Shown here: piece by piece, positions 30,580 to 41,200 of the stretch
Layout: each line of letters starts with the position of its first letter
Position numbering within the stretch: position 1 is the first letter of the stretch
Virus record (IMG/VR): IMGVR_UViG_3300034175_000017
Coordinates: 1-64,000 of that record
Length of the DNA stretch: 64,000 nucleotides
Origin: a virus
Strand: one strand, 5' to 3'
Program-made: the position numbers and the translations under genes
The notes under the pieces: model-generated
What the model was told of the DNA's origin: nothing
The model's input: only the letters and a program-made list of their open reading frames with translations
The model's database searches: none

Positions 30580-31857
30580 ATGCGAAGCGGAACTACAGAC
30601 AGTCTTGAGGAACTGAAGGCATGGGCAACACCCGCTCAAAGCCGCATCATCGACGCTATCCAAAGCGCGAACGGAAACAGGCGGGAAGCAGCGCGGGCGT
30701 TGGGTCTCCATCACAGCGTCGTCCAGCGGGCTATCAAACGCGTGAAGAAGAACGCAGCAGCGCACGGCTTCTCACCGGAGCATGGCTTGGAGCGGGTGAT
30801 CCCGGCACCGTTCGTAGCGCGTGGCCACTCGACAATGGACAAGGTGGACCCGGAGACGGGCGAGCGTCGAATGATGTTGCAGTGGACGAAGACTCGTCTG
30901 GACGACACACAGTGGGTTGAGAAGGTCGAGCAGGGCATCGCTGCCTTTGTCGAAGGCATCGAACACAACATCGTCATCCCTGACGCGCCACTTGACGCCG
31001 ACGATGACATCATTCCTTGGATTCAGATCGGTGACGCTCACTTGGGTATGCTCGCTCATGAAGCCGAGACCGGCGCGAACTTCGACCTCAAGATCGCAGA
31101 GCGTGAACTGCTCACCGCCATTGCGATGCTGATTGCTGAAATGAAGCCTGTAAAGCGCATGGTCATCAACGACCTTGGCGACTTCACCCACTACGAGAAC
31201 ATGAAGGGCGAGACGGAGCACAGCGGTAACAAGCTGGACTACGATGGCCGCTTCCCCAAGATGATCGACGTTTACTCCCGCGTTATGCGGACCATCGTGG
31301 ACCTTGCGCTCACGAAGGCCGAGACAGTGGACATCATCATCAATCAGGGCAATCACTCCCGCACGAATGACATTTGGATGGCTGTCCTTCTGCGCGAGGT
31401 CTATGGTGCTTCTGGCCGCGTCAACGTGCTCAACAACCATTCGCCCTTCATCGGCTACCGAATGGGCAACACGTTCGTAATGACCCACCACAGCGACAAG
31501 ACTCGCCCCAACAAGCTGGCACAGGTGATGACCAGTGACTTCCGTCGTGACTTCGGTGAGACCGAGTTTCACTACATCGACATTGGTCACATCCACCACC
31601 ACATGCGCTCTGTCGAGCATCCCGAAGTTATCATTGAGAGCTTCGGCATCCTAGCGTCCAAGGACGCCTACGCACACGACAACGGCTATCGCTCACGTCA
31701 GTCGATCACGGTCATCAATCGCAGCCGCAAGTATGGTGAGATTGGTCGTCGCCTTCTGCCGATCCAGCAGGTTCGTGATCGTATTCGTGCGATTGCAGAA
31801 GCCAGCGGCAAGGCAGTTCCTTACATGCCACAGCCGATTAAGTCCTTCACCGTATAG
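30580..31857 (+). CDS. Metallophosphoesterase with N-terminal helix-turn-helix (425 aa)
   Basis: Residues 17-55 form a FIS-type helix-turn-helix (RIIDAIQSANGNRREAARAL; LGLHHSVVQRAIKRVKKNAA). Residues about 150-390 form a calcineurin-like phosphoesterase with metal ligands in IGDAHLG, NDLGDFTHYE, INQGNHSRT, MTHHSDK and IGHIHHHM. This class includes DNA-processing nucleases and phosphatases. It sits inside the tail operon, between the I-like protein and the tape measure, an odd place for a nucleic-acid enzyme. The helix-turn-helix suggests DNA binding; a role at DNA ejection or late replication is speculation. Confidence 0.8.
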   Translation: MRSGTTDSLEELKAWATPAQSRIIDAIQSANGNRREAARALGLHHSVVQRAIKRVKKNAAAHGFSPEHGLERVIPAPFVARGHSTMDKVDPETGERRMMLQWTKTRLDDTQWVEKVEQGIAAFVEGIEHNIVIPDAPLDADDDIIPWIQIGDAHLGMLAHEAETGANFDLKIAERELLTAIAMLIAEMKPVKRMVINDLGDFTHYENMKGETEHSGNKLDYDGRFPKMIDVYSRVMRTIVDLALTKAETVDIIINQGNHSRTNDIWMAVLLREVYGASGRVNVLNNHSPFIGYRMGNTFVMTHHSDKTRPNKLAQVMTSDFRRDFGETEFHYIDIGHIHHHMRSVEHPEVIIESFGILASKDAYAHDNGYRSRQSITVINRSRKYGEIGRRLLPIQQVRDRIRAIAEASGKAVPYMPQPIKSFTV

Positions 31858-31911
31858 CGGTTGCCCACTGACCCCTTGATTTCGCCATGCTTTATCTGAA
31901 AAGGATAGGGC

Positions 31912-34900
31912 ATGGCGAAACCATATGAACAAGATGTCGTTTTAGACGCTGACGGCAAGCCGCTCTTTTCGGCTATGGATATTTTTCAACGTCGCGTTGA
32001 TGCTATCCAGAAGACAATCACCAACATTCAGAAGGACAGCTACAAGACCGTAGCTGACCTCAACAAGACCCTCGACGCCAACGTCAAGTCATTGCGCGAT
32101 GCGATGAATGGTCTGCGTGCAGTCAGCACGCCCAAGGCTACCCGAGACCGAGACTATACTGCTGCCCTCAAGGCCGAAGCCAATGCGGTCAAGGACACTG
32201 ATCGTGTTGTTAAGGGTGCCCTTCGGGAGCAGGCCGAGCTTCGCAAGAAGGGCTATGACGAAGCCCGCGCCTTTACGCTAAAGGAAGCCAAGGATCGTCA
32301 AGCGGCCAGCCGTGAGACTACTCAGCGTATTGCTGCTGACGAGCGTGAGGGTGCCCGCATCGTTGCAGAAAATAATCGTCGCCGGGTGCAGCAGGAGATT
32401 GAAACTCAGAAGCTCATCCGTGCTTCGCGTATCAGCGCAGCGCGTGACGAAGCTGTTGCAAACGCCAAGAGCATTCAGGATTCCAATGCTCTGACGCGTG
32501 CGCGTGTTGACAACATGAACAAGATGCAGATATTTCGTCAGGCGCAGAAGACCGAGACGAACCCCGAGCAGCTTCGCGCACTGGCACAGCTTATTGCGAT
32601 GGAGAAGGCGCGTGGCCAAGCTCTTGAGCAGAACATGCGGACCTTTGAAGCGGCTAATCGTCGCATGTCCGGTCTCGACAACAAGACACAGAAGGCCCTT
32701 GCGCCTGCTGCCGCGCAGCGTGACGTGCAGATTTACGGTATATCCAACGCACGCAGCCGTGCTGTTGACGCGCAGACCCTAGCCACGCAGAACTTGCTGA
32801 ACGCCGCTTCCGAGCGTGAGCGTGTTACTGCCCTGCAAAGTCTCGACCTTGCGCGTGCCAAGCTCGCTGCCATTGAGCGTATGGTCGCCAAGGAGAACCA
32901 ACTGGCTGCTGCCGCCGAGCGCGTGAAGAAGGCCGACGAGCGGGCTGCTGCTGGCGATGCAAACCTTAGCGGTCGCAGTCAGAAGATGCTGGCCAATCGC
33001 TATGCGACGGATGCCATTGCTTCGCTTGGTCCGCAGCAGGCTTTGAATGCTGCCTTGGGTCGTCAGCTTATTGCACAGAACGCTCTCAAGGGTGCCGTTG
33101 GTCAGCAGCAAGTCGCTGCTCAACGCCTGCTTGGTATTGAGGACGCTCGCGTTGCTGCTATTGAGCGTCAGATTGCCGCAGCCAGCCGTCGTGCGGCTCA
33201 AGATGCACGCGAAGCTGCGCGAGGTGCGCCCGGTCCTGAGAAAGAGAACCCGCTTAAGCGCATCCTGTCACCCGGCTACGCTGTCTCAGCTATCGCACGC
33301 ACCGGAGTTTACGGAGCGGCTGCTGGTGCGGCTTACGGCGCGTTCAACGCGGCACAATCCGGTCTGTCGAACACCATCGAAATCGAAGACGAGATGGTCA
33401 AGCTACAGGCCATTGCCAATGCGACCGATACGCAGATGCAAACGCTGCGTGGGTCGATCTTCGCTATCGGTGAAACGTCGCGGTTCGCCACGACTGATCT
33501 TATCAAGATTTCACAGACCCTCGCACAGGCTGGTGTCGCCGCTGGTGACATGCAGAAGGTGCTGGCATCTGTCACCACGCTCGCTACCGCATCAGGTTCC
33601 ACGCCTGAGGAAGCTGTGCAGCTTGTCACGTCGGCCCTTGGATCGTTCCAGTTGTCGGCCAGCGAGAGCAGCCGCGTTGCTGACCTGATGACTGAAGCTC
33701 TGAACCGCACCAAGTTGACGGTGCAGCAGGTTGGTCAGGCCATCCAGTATGTCGGTGCCACCGCATACGAGCAGAACATCAGCCTTGAGCAGTTGCTTGC
33801 CACTGTTGGTTCCGTCGCACAGGCTGGTATCAAGAGCGGTTCCACCATCGGCACCGGCTTCCGTCAGTTCCTTGTGGACTTGCAGGACCCAAGCAAGAAG
33901 CTCACCGAGCAGCTTACGCTTCTCAAGCTAACCTCGGCTGACATTGACGTGAGCGTGCGTGGCTTGCCTGCTGTGCTCGACACGCTGCGTAACGCTGGCT
34001 TCGGTGCCTCACAGGCTTACGCTGGTCTTGAGACCCGCGCTGCTGCGTTCTACCTGACCGCGAAGAACAACGTGGACGTGGCTGACCAGTTGCAGTTGTC
34101 GTTCTCGTATTCGACGGCTGCGTTGGTAGCTAACGAGCGTGCGATGAACTCGGTCACGGCTCAGTGGCAGCGGTTCAAGAACATCGTCGGCCAGCAGTTT
34201 ACAGAAGATATGCAGGGCGTCGTCAGTCAGATGGAGAATACTCTCCGTTGGATCAGCGATAAGCTTGTGCAGTCCGAGAAGTTGTTAGACGAGCGTCAGG
34301 GTCGTCGTGACAAGGGTCAGGAGAAGTTCTATGAAATGGACATCACTGGCGGCTACAGCAACACCGAAGGTTTGGCTGGTGGTCTCAATAGCCTGATCTC
34401 TCTCGTCTCTACGAACGATAGTGTTGCTCAGTGGTTCGTTGATATTCAGAAGAGCAGCGACGGAGCTAGTGCTGCTTCGGAGCGTCTCGGCACGCAGATC
34501 AACGAGACCAGCGGTAAGATTGATGAGCACAAGCAGCGGGTTACTGAACTCGACAAGGAGCTTATTCGTCTCATCACGCAGAAGGATACTCTGCGGAACA
34601 ACGACACACGCTCTGCTGCGGAGACTGCTACTCTTACGTCGCGCTTCGTTGGTCTTGCCAATCAGTTGACCGTAACGGGCAATCGTTACGATGATCTTGT
34701 GCAGGCTGCTCGTCGGTATCGGCTTGAGCAGTTGCGCCTTATGGGTGTCGAGCTTCAGGTCCAGCAGCTACAGCTTGGCCAGCAGTCACGTGAGTCCCGC
34801 AGCAACTTGCGGACTAATCTTTATCAGATCAACAACAACGCCGAAGTCATGGCGGCTCTCAACCCGCAAGAGCGCGGCGCGGTAAAGGGTCTGTATAATA

Positions 34901-37281
34901 GCGAAGTTGGTAGTCAGGCGTTCACGGCTAACTTGGGTATTCTTTCGGCTGCTGTTGAGCGTCTTGGAAAGACCAATCAATCTGTTGCCAATGTGTTGTC
35001 GCGTGGTCTCAATCCTGCCGGAACCTACGCACAATCTACCGCGCAGCTTGGTGCTATTGCTCCTGCTCTTGGTGCGGCTCGCGCTGGTCAGACCGGAGCA
35101 GGTGCTCAACTGAACACCGGCTATACAAATATCTCGGCCATCATTGAGCAGCTTGGTTCGCAAACCAACGGTTCGCCTGAGAAGCGTAGGCTCACTGGAC
35201 AGGGCAACGCCATTCTCAACGAGATGGACACCCTCATCAATCGTAGGCTTGCCCAAAATCCTAACGCTGGTGAGAACCGCACCTACCTGCTTGGGATGCA
35301 GCAGGAAGTTACCAGCTTTCGCACGCAGCTTCGTGCTCTTAATTCCGCTACGGCAGAGGAAGTGGCGACCGGCAAGAAGCTCGCACGCGAGCGCACGCAG
35401 CAGGAGCGTAGGGCGGGTGCCGAAGCACGTCGCGCTGATAGCGAAGCTGCTAAGGGGCCAGCGATCACACAGGCACAGTTTGACGAAGTGCTTGCTCGCG
35501 TCACTGGTATGCCGCTTGGTAGCGGACAGCGCACTGCCGCCGAGCAGAATGACTTGCATCGCCGGGGCAAGACCCGCGCTACTGCTGATACATCCTCTCA
35601 CTCCAAGCCGGGTGGTATCGCCCGCGACGTGAGGACCGGAGCGATCAGCGATGCTCGCGGTGAGCAGCTTGAGGAAGCTGTTCGTGCCGAGTTTAAGCGT
35701 GCCTACGGCATCGACGTTTATGTGAAGTATGAGAATGGGCGAGGCAAGAACAACGGCACCGCTCCGCACCTTCATGGCAACACCCTGCCCGGTCAGAATC
35801 GCATCAAGCCGGGTAGCGAAAGCCGTGGTGCCAGCGAGCAGTTCCAGTATGACACGGCGATGGATCAGGCGCAGCTTGAGCTTGATCGCAAGGGGCTTGC
35901 CGAGTCCCTGAAGCAGATGGCCACGGCCACTACCAGCGAGACCTTTGACGCTGCTGCTGCAAGCGCACAGAAGGCGTTGGAGCGCGTCAATCAGAACCTC
36001 AAGGACATCGCTGGCAACGAACTGGCTTCGGCTGGTATCGCCAATACATCTGACCCTCGCTGGCAAGCGAAGATGGCTCAAGTCGATCAGGCTATCGCGC
36101 AGAACATTGAAGCCTATCAGCGGCAGATCACTGACGGCTTGCTCAAGAGTTTCAAGGCTACCGTGAAGCGTGTGCAGGAGTCCTTTGAGGCTTCGCTGAA
36201 GCCATCACAGAATACCCTCGCAATCGCACAGGCGAGCGCGTCAGGGCTGAACAACTATACGATGCGTAACCGTGTGCCAGAGCAGACGCGCATTCTTGCT
36301 GACGCCCGCGTAGCACAAGCCCAAGAGGGCGCGCAGCGTGCCGAGTTGCAGCAGCTTCCGGGTCGTATCGCTGGTGAGGAAGCTGCGCTTGCAGATTTGA
36401 AGTCGCGTGCTGAGAAAACTAGCGGCCTCGACCTCGACCGTATCAACGCACAGATCGAAGAGACCAACAACAACCTCGCCAACCTTCGCACAACGCGTGA
36501 GGCGCTGGCTGCTTCGCTTGGTGTTGAGGGCTTGCTGCCACAGACTTTAAGTCAGGGCGTCAGTCAGGCGATTGCTGCCTACAAAGAAATGAACAACATG
36601 AATCAAACGTTCACGCAGACGCTGAACGGTGAGATGTTGGGCGGCATCACGACTATCGGTGACGCTTTCCAGAATATGTTCAGCGGTATCATCAGCGGTT
36701 CGCAGAGTGTGCTTGGTGCTATTGGTGGATTTGCCAAGGCGATCATGAGCGCGATCACACAGATCGTGACGAAGATCATTGCGACCAAGATCATCAGCCT
36801 GATGTTCAGCATCTTCGGCGGTTCGCTTGGTGGTGATCCCTTCTCGGCAAGCAACGCTGGTCCGGTCAATATCGACTCCAGTTCTGTTGCTAGTCTTGTG
36901 CCGTCATTCGCTGGCTATCATGGTGGTCAAGTTCCCGGCTTTGCTGGCGGCGGTCAAGTAATGGGTGGCCACGATATGCGCGACAGCACGCTTGCTAAGC
37001 TGTCGAAGAAAGAGTTCGTCGTTCGTCGCGCAGCCGTCGAGAGCGTTGGCACAGATTTTATGCACAAGCTCAACAAGCGGGGTGCTGCTGCGCTTGACAG
37101 CACGAAGGACACGCCGCCTATTGCCGTAGCCGCGCAACAGTCGGTCAACGTCTGGATGGTCAAGCCTGACGAGAAGCCTTCGATGGGACCGCAGGACGTT
37201 CTTGTCACTTGGCAGAACGACGTGCTAAGCAATGGCGAGTCACGTCGCCTCATTCAGCATGTTGCTAGGGATTCTCGTTAA
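31912..37281 (+). CDS. Tail tape measure protein (1789 aa)
   Basis: The longest helical gene of the tail module. Residues 20-430 are coiled-coil. Residues about 480-780 match the TP901-type core (EIEDEMVKLQAIANATD; FAIGETSRFATTDLIKISQT; LATASGSTPEEAVQLVTSAL). Residues about 1183-1295 look like an inserted M15-type peptidase domain (GQRTAAEQNDLHRRG; SSHSKPGGIARDV; APHLHG). Near residues 1570-1650 are hydrophobic segments (MFSGIISGSQSVLGAIGGFA; IVTKIIATKIISLMFSIFGG) that may enter the membrane at ejection. At roughly 1.5 angstrom per residue the tail would be some 250 nm long. Preceded by AAAAGGA. Confidence 0.9.
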   Translation: MAKPYEQDVVLDADGKPLFSAMDIFQRRVDAIQKTITNIQKDSYKTVADLNKTLDANVKSLRDAMNGLRAVSTPKATRDRDYTAALKAEANAVKDTDRVVKGALREQAELRKKGYDEARAFTLKEAKDRQAASRETTQRIAADEREGARIVAENNRRRVQQEIETQKLIRASRISAARDEAVANAKSIQDSNALTRARVDNMNKMQIFRQAQKTETNPEQLRALAQLIAMEKARGQALEQNMRTFEAANRRMSGLDNKTQKALAPAAAQRDVQIYGISNARSRAVDAQTLATQNLLNAASERERVTALQSLDLARAKLAAIERMVAKENQLAAAAERVKKADERAAAGDANLSGRSQKMLANRYATDAIASLGPQQALNAALGRQLIAQNALKGAVGQQQVAAQRLLGIEDARVAAIERQIAAASRRAAQDAREAARGAPGPEKENPLKRILSPGYAVSAIARTGVYGAAAGAAYGAFNAAQSGLSNTIEIEDEMVKLQAIANATDTQMQTLRGSIFAIGETSRFATTDLIKISQTLAQAGVAAGDMQKVLASVTTLATASGSTPEEAVQLVTSALGSFQLSASESSRVADLMTEALNRTKLTVQQVGQAIQYVGATAYEQNISLEQLLATVGSVAQAGIKSGSTIGTGFRQFLVDLQDPSKKLTEQLTLLKLTSADIDVSVRGLPAVLDTLRNAGFGASQAYAGLETRAAAFYLTAKNNVDVADQLQLSFSYSTAALVANERAMNSVTAQWQRFKNIVGQQFTEDMQGVVSQMENTLRWISDKLVQSEKLLDERQGRRDKGQEKFYEMDITGGYSNTEGLAGGLNSLISLVSTNDSVAQWFVDIQKSSDGASAASERLGTQINETSGKIDEHKQRVTELDKELIRLITQKDTLRNNDTRSAAETATLTSRFVGLANQLTVTGNRYDDLVQAARRYRLEQLRLMGVELQVQQLQLGQQSRESRSNLRTNLYQINNNAEVMAALNPQERGAVKGLYNSEVGSQAFTANLGILSAAVERLGKTNQSVANVLSRGLNPAGTYAQSTAQLGAIAPALGAARAGQTGAGAQLNTGYTNISAIIEQLGSQTNGSPEKRRLTGQGNAILNEMDTLINRRLAQNPNAGENRTYLLGMQQEVTSFRTQLRALNSATAEEVATGKKLARERTQQERRAGAEARRADSEAAKGPAITQAQFDEVLARVTGMPLGSGQRTAAEQNDLHRRGKTRATADTSSHSKPGGIARDVRTGAISDARGEQLEEAVRAEFKRAYGIDVYVKYENGRGKNNGTAPHLHGNTLPGQNRIKPGSESRGASEQFQYDTAMDQAQLELDRKGLAESLKQMATATTSETFDAAAASAQKALERVNQNLKDIAGNELASAGIANTSDPRWQAKMAQVDQAIAQNIEAYQRQITDGLLKSFKATVKRVQESFEASLKPSQNTLAIAQASASGLNNYTMRNRVPEQTRILADARVAQAQEGAQRAELQQLPGRIAGEEAALADLKSRAEKTSGLDLDRINAQIEETNNNLANLRTTREALAASLGVEGLLPQTLSQGVSQAIAAYKEMNNMNQTFTQTLNGEMLGGITTIGDAFQNMFSGIISGSQSVLGAIGGFAKAIMSAITQIVTKIIATKIISLMFSIFGGSLGGDPFSASNAGPVNIDSSSVASLVPSFAGYHGGQVPGFAGGGQVMGGHDMRDSTLAKLSKKEFVVRRAAVESVGTDFMHKLNKRGAAALDSTKDTPPIAVAAQQSVNVWMVKPDEKPSMGPQDVLVTWQNDVLSNGESRRLIQHVARDSR

Positions 37282-37679
37282 TGGCCGAAACGTTCAACTT
37301 CTGTCCTAATGGTCAAGTGCCAGAAACGCTTCCGCGTGAACTGACCAGTGCCATGACTATGAACGGATGGACTTTCGTATCCAAGCCGACGACCCCTTAT
37401 GTTCGCAAGTTCCGAGTGAAGCTGCACGGCCTACGCTGGTTTCTAAACACAAACGGTTTGTATGATGTAGCGTCGTCACAAGATGTCAACGCCAAACTAT
37501 TGGAGGAGTTCTATGAGCGTCATGAAACGTGGAATCCGTTTAATTGGGTTCATCCTCATCGCGGCACTATGCTTGTACGGTTTGCCAGCCCTGTTATTGT
37601 TCCTGCTGCTCTCCCAGCAAGCGGAGGCTTTATTGAACCTGTTGAAGTAAACTTCGTTCACCACAATCCGGGCTACTAA
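37281..37679 (+). CDS. Minor tail protein M-like (132 aa)
   Basis: Resembles lambda gpM: a small beta protein with VRKFRVKLHGLRWFLNTNG and a central FYERHETWNPFNWVHPHRG, ending FIEPVEVNFVHHNPGY. Part of the tail tip complex that caps the tube. TAATG overlap with the tape measure stop. Confidence 0.75.
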   Translation: MAETFNFCPNGQVPETLPRELTSAMTMNGWTFVSKPTTPYVRKFRVKLHGLRWFLNTNGLYDVASSQDVNAKLLEEFYERHETWNPFNWVHPHRGTMLVRFASPVIVPAALPASGGFIEPVEVNFVHHNPGY

Positions 37680-37681
37680 TC

Positions 37682-38233
37682 ATGGTTTCTCTTAAGACAG
37701 TTGGTGAGCGTTTCTATCATCACTTTGAAGTCATTGATAATGGCACAGGATTTGTGCGCGGCATCTTGTCTGAGACTGAACAGCAGTCGCAGCCATCGTA
37801 TGTGTTCGTTGCACCACGTCACGTCTTCCGCACGCCGCACCCTACGGCCTTGCGCCCCGGCATGGCTATTCGTGATCGCATCGGTGACGTGTTCATTGTT
37901 GGCGTCAACGGCCCCTCGGAGCGTCGTGAGGGAACACTGTGGCAGAGCTTCCGTCTGATGCAGGCCACTGGCCAATACACTTGGACTCGCCGCCGCAGGA
38001 TCATGGACCCTATCACCAAGACGCTGCGCGAGAACGGCGTAGAAGACAAGGGCCTGATATGGGCTGCGCTTGAAGCACTGGACCGTGAGGTTACTGACCG
38101 TGAGATGCGTCAGAACTTTGAGCAGCGCCGCGTCATCACTGGTGCGAACATCCAAGCTGGCGACTTGATTGACAACCAAGCCATTACCAAAGTAGACACG
38201 CAGCTAGGTTTGAGGATAGGAGTTCTCACCTAG
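37682..38233 (+). CDS. Tail tip-associated protein (183 aa)
   Basis: A 183-residue mixed alpha/beta protein between the M-like and J-like genes. The first 100 residues look like a beta barrel (HHFEVIDNGTGFVRGILSE; MAIRDRIGDVFIVGVNGPSE), the rest is helical and charged. Lambda has no equivalent at this point because L, K and I, which lie here in lambda, are upstream in this phage. Likely a tip component; family not recognised. Confidence 0.55.
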   Translation: MVSLKTVGERFYHHFEVIDNGTGFVRGILSETEQQSQPSYVFVAPRHVFRTPHPTALRPGMAIRDRIGDVFIVGVNGPSERREGTLWQSFRLMQATGQYTWTRRRRIMDPITKTLRENGVEDKGLIWAALEALDREVTDREMRQNFEQRRVITGANIQAGDLIDNQAITKVDTQLGLRIGVLT

Positions 38234-38251
38234 TCTCGTTAAGGTGTGCGT

Positions 38252-41200
38252 GTGTCGATTCAGGTTTTCAAAGGTGCAAAGGGTGGACAGAGCAGCGGCT
38301 CCGGTAGCAGCTTCGTGCAGACTGCCGACAACCTGCGTTCCGAGGATACGTTTGAAGGACTGATGGGCGTCTGCATCGGCCCTATCAAGGGACCAACGAA
38401 GGGCCTCAAGTCTGTGAAGCTCGACGGCACTGCTGTCCAGAGCGAGAACGGTGAAAGCAACTTCCCCGGCTTCATCACTATTATGTCGGACGGCAACCCT
38501 GCCAACCACCCTGAGAAGCCTATTCTTCGTCTCGGTGCTGGTGCTGCTCCTACGCCTGTCAATCTTGCTCTGACTAACCCACCCAACGGCACGTCGCAGT
38601 GGGTAACGAAGACTGTCAACAACATTGCACCTGACTATATCGACCTGCGTTTCATTGCCAATCAACTGTTCACGCAGAACAAGCAGGGCGTCTATAACGG
38701 CACCGCCAGTATTGAAATTGAAATGAAGCCAACTGGCTCGGCAACATGGGTTAATCCTATGGCCTATGCTGCTGGTGTTCCTGCTGGAACGCAAATGCAG
38801 ACTTCGATTGTTGGGTTGGTCGCTCAAGTTTATTTCAACGACTCCTATAATCAGAATGCTCAGACCGGCTATGCTGCTCAGCGAGCCTTTCAGATCACCG
38901 GCAAGACGGGTAGCCCATCTGTGCATGAGCTTCGCATGTGGGTGCCTTCGACCGGCGCGTATGCGAACCGCACTTGGGACATTCGCTGCCGTCTCGTTGA
39001 GAAAGACAGCGTTGACGCTGATCCGATCTTTGAGAAGCGCAACATCAATTGGGAGTCGGCTGCTGCCGTCTATCAGGATGAGATTGGCGAAGAGGAAGAT
39101 TGGCGCGGCGTCTCTTGGCTTCAGATTTACGGCAAGGCATCGAACCAACTTTCGGGCGTGCCTGACGTTGAGGTCGAGACCGACGCAAAGATCGTCTCTG
39201 TGCCGCCGACTTCGATCTTCAACCCTGAGACCCGCGTCTACAACGCTGGCATTTGGGATGGCTCTTGGGCGAAGGGCTGGACGAACGATCCGGCTTGGGT
39301 CATCAATGACATTATCTCTGACGAACTGAGCGGCATTTCCCTGCTCGCACCCGGCTCGTATCTAAACAAGTGGGATGCGCTGGAAGCGTCCAAGTGGTTC
39401 AGTGAGATGGTGCCTGACGGCAAGGGCGGCGTGCATCCTCGCTACAGCCTCAACGTCGTTGCCAACCAGCAGATGAAGGCCGAAGAGTTTGTTCGCTACA
39501 TGGCGGGCGCTGTAGGCGGCTTTGCGTGGGACGAAGGTGACGGCCAGTGGAGGATGAAGGTCGATAAGCCTGACAATCCCGTTGACCTGTTCACGCTTGA
39601 CAATATCGAAGGTGACTTTGTTTACAGTCACAGCGACGTGGATTCGCGCTTCAACGATTACACCGGCACGTTTCTCAATGCCGAGATGGACTATCAGGAA
39701 GATACGGTTCATCTCTACGACAATAACAGCATTGCGCTGATTGGGCACAAACCATCCAGCATTGCACTGGTGGGCTGCACCAATCGTCAAGAAGCGATGC
39801 GTCGTCTGATGATCCGTCTGCGCTCGTCTGTGAATGAGACACGGCTTGTCAGCTTCACTACGAACCGTCGTGGCCGCAACATCGAACAGCTTTCCACGAT
39901 CCTCGTAGCGGACGGCCACCTTGGCGATCAGGCCAAGCGCACCACTGGTCGCACGATCACTGTGGCTGCTGATCGCATGTCGATCATCGTGCGCGACCCT
40001 TTGCGTCTTGAGCTTAACATTCCCTACAAGCTCAAGTTCGCTTATATGAATCCGCTGTATAATCCTGCGAGCACGACGCAGCCAACGAACTCGGATTGGA
40101 CGAAGCCGACGATTGTTGCAGAGCGCAATGTCACCAACAACTTCGCACAGCGCGGCTCGGTCACGACCATCTATCTTGACGCTGCATTGCCTGCTGGTCT
40201 GCCAGACAACCTCGCCATTGCGCTTGAGGCTGCAACGCTTGTTACCCTGCCGCTGCTGTATCGCGTGACGAACGTAGAATACAGCGACGATGGCGAGCGC
40301 GTGACGATCAGCGCACTGGAAGTGGACACTGGCAAGTGGGCTGCTTCTGATGGCGTGAGCAACGTCAACACTGTCTATCAGACTTTGCGGGGCAACGTGC
40401 CAACCCCGTTGCTACCGCCTGACAACACGCTGCTGCGCGTCATGGTGACGGAAGCTGTGCAGGGTCAGAACGTCAGCCTCACCGCCAACTGGCAGCGTCC
40501 TTCAGGCGCACAGGTCAGCGGCTTCCGCGTCACCTACTCGGTGAATGGTGGCGTTGAGCAAGTGCTCACTGAGAAGACCACGCTGACAAGTGCTGACTTA
40601 GTGAACCCACCTGATGGCACCTATATCTTCAATGTTTATACGATCAATCGTAGTGGTGCGCGTTCTGCGCCCCTAGTTGGCACGGCTGTTGTCGATGCCA
40701 ATACGATTACTGCGGCTCAGGTCTTCTACTCGGGTGGCCAGCAGACGCTTGAAGACTTGCGTCCTGCTACGCCGGGTGCCACACGTAACAATCCACGCGG
40801 CGCATGGGCCAGCAATACTGACTACTTTGTGGGCGACATCTTCAGCCACCAAGGTGTGAGCTACATGGTTACTGCGGACCACAGGTCTACTGGAACTGTG
40901 CCGACCTTTGAGAAGATCGTTCTCTTTGTGGATCGCGGTGCTCCGGGTCTGAATACTGCGACGGTCTATCTGTATCAGCGCAAGGCTACTACGCCTGATC
41001 TACCAACAACTGCTGCGACCTACACGTTTTCGTCGGGTGTTCTTACCGGACACAACAACGGTTGGGTGCGAACAATCCCCACCACCAATGGTCTGCCGTT
41101 GTGGGTTACTGTCGCGTCAGCAAGCAACGACACGAACTCTGACATCATCCAGCCAAACGAGTGGGCTGGTGCCACGATTCTTGCACAGGATGGTCCTCCC

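Noticed and set aside
34786-36081. 431-codon minus-strand frame opposite the tape measure
   Set aside because: Shadow of the tape-measure gene; no start context and no recognisable domain.
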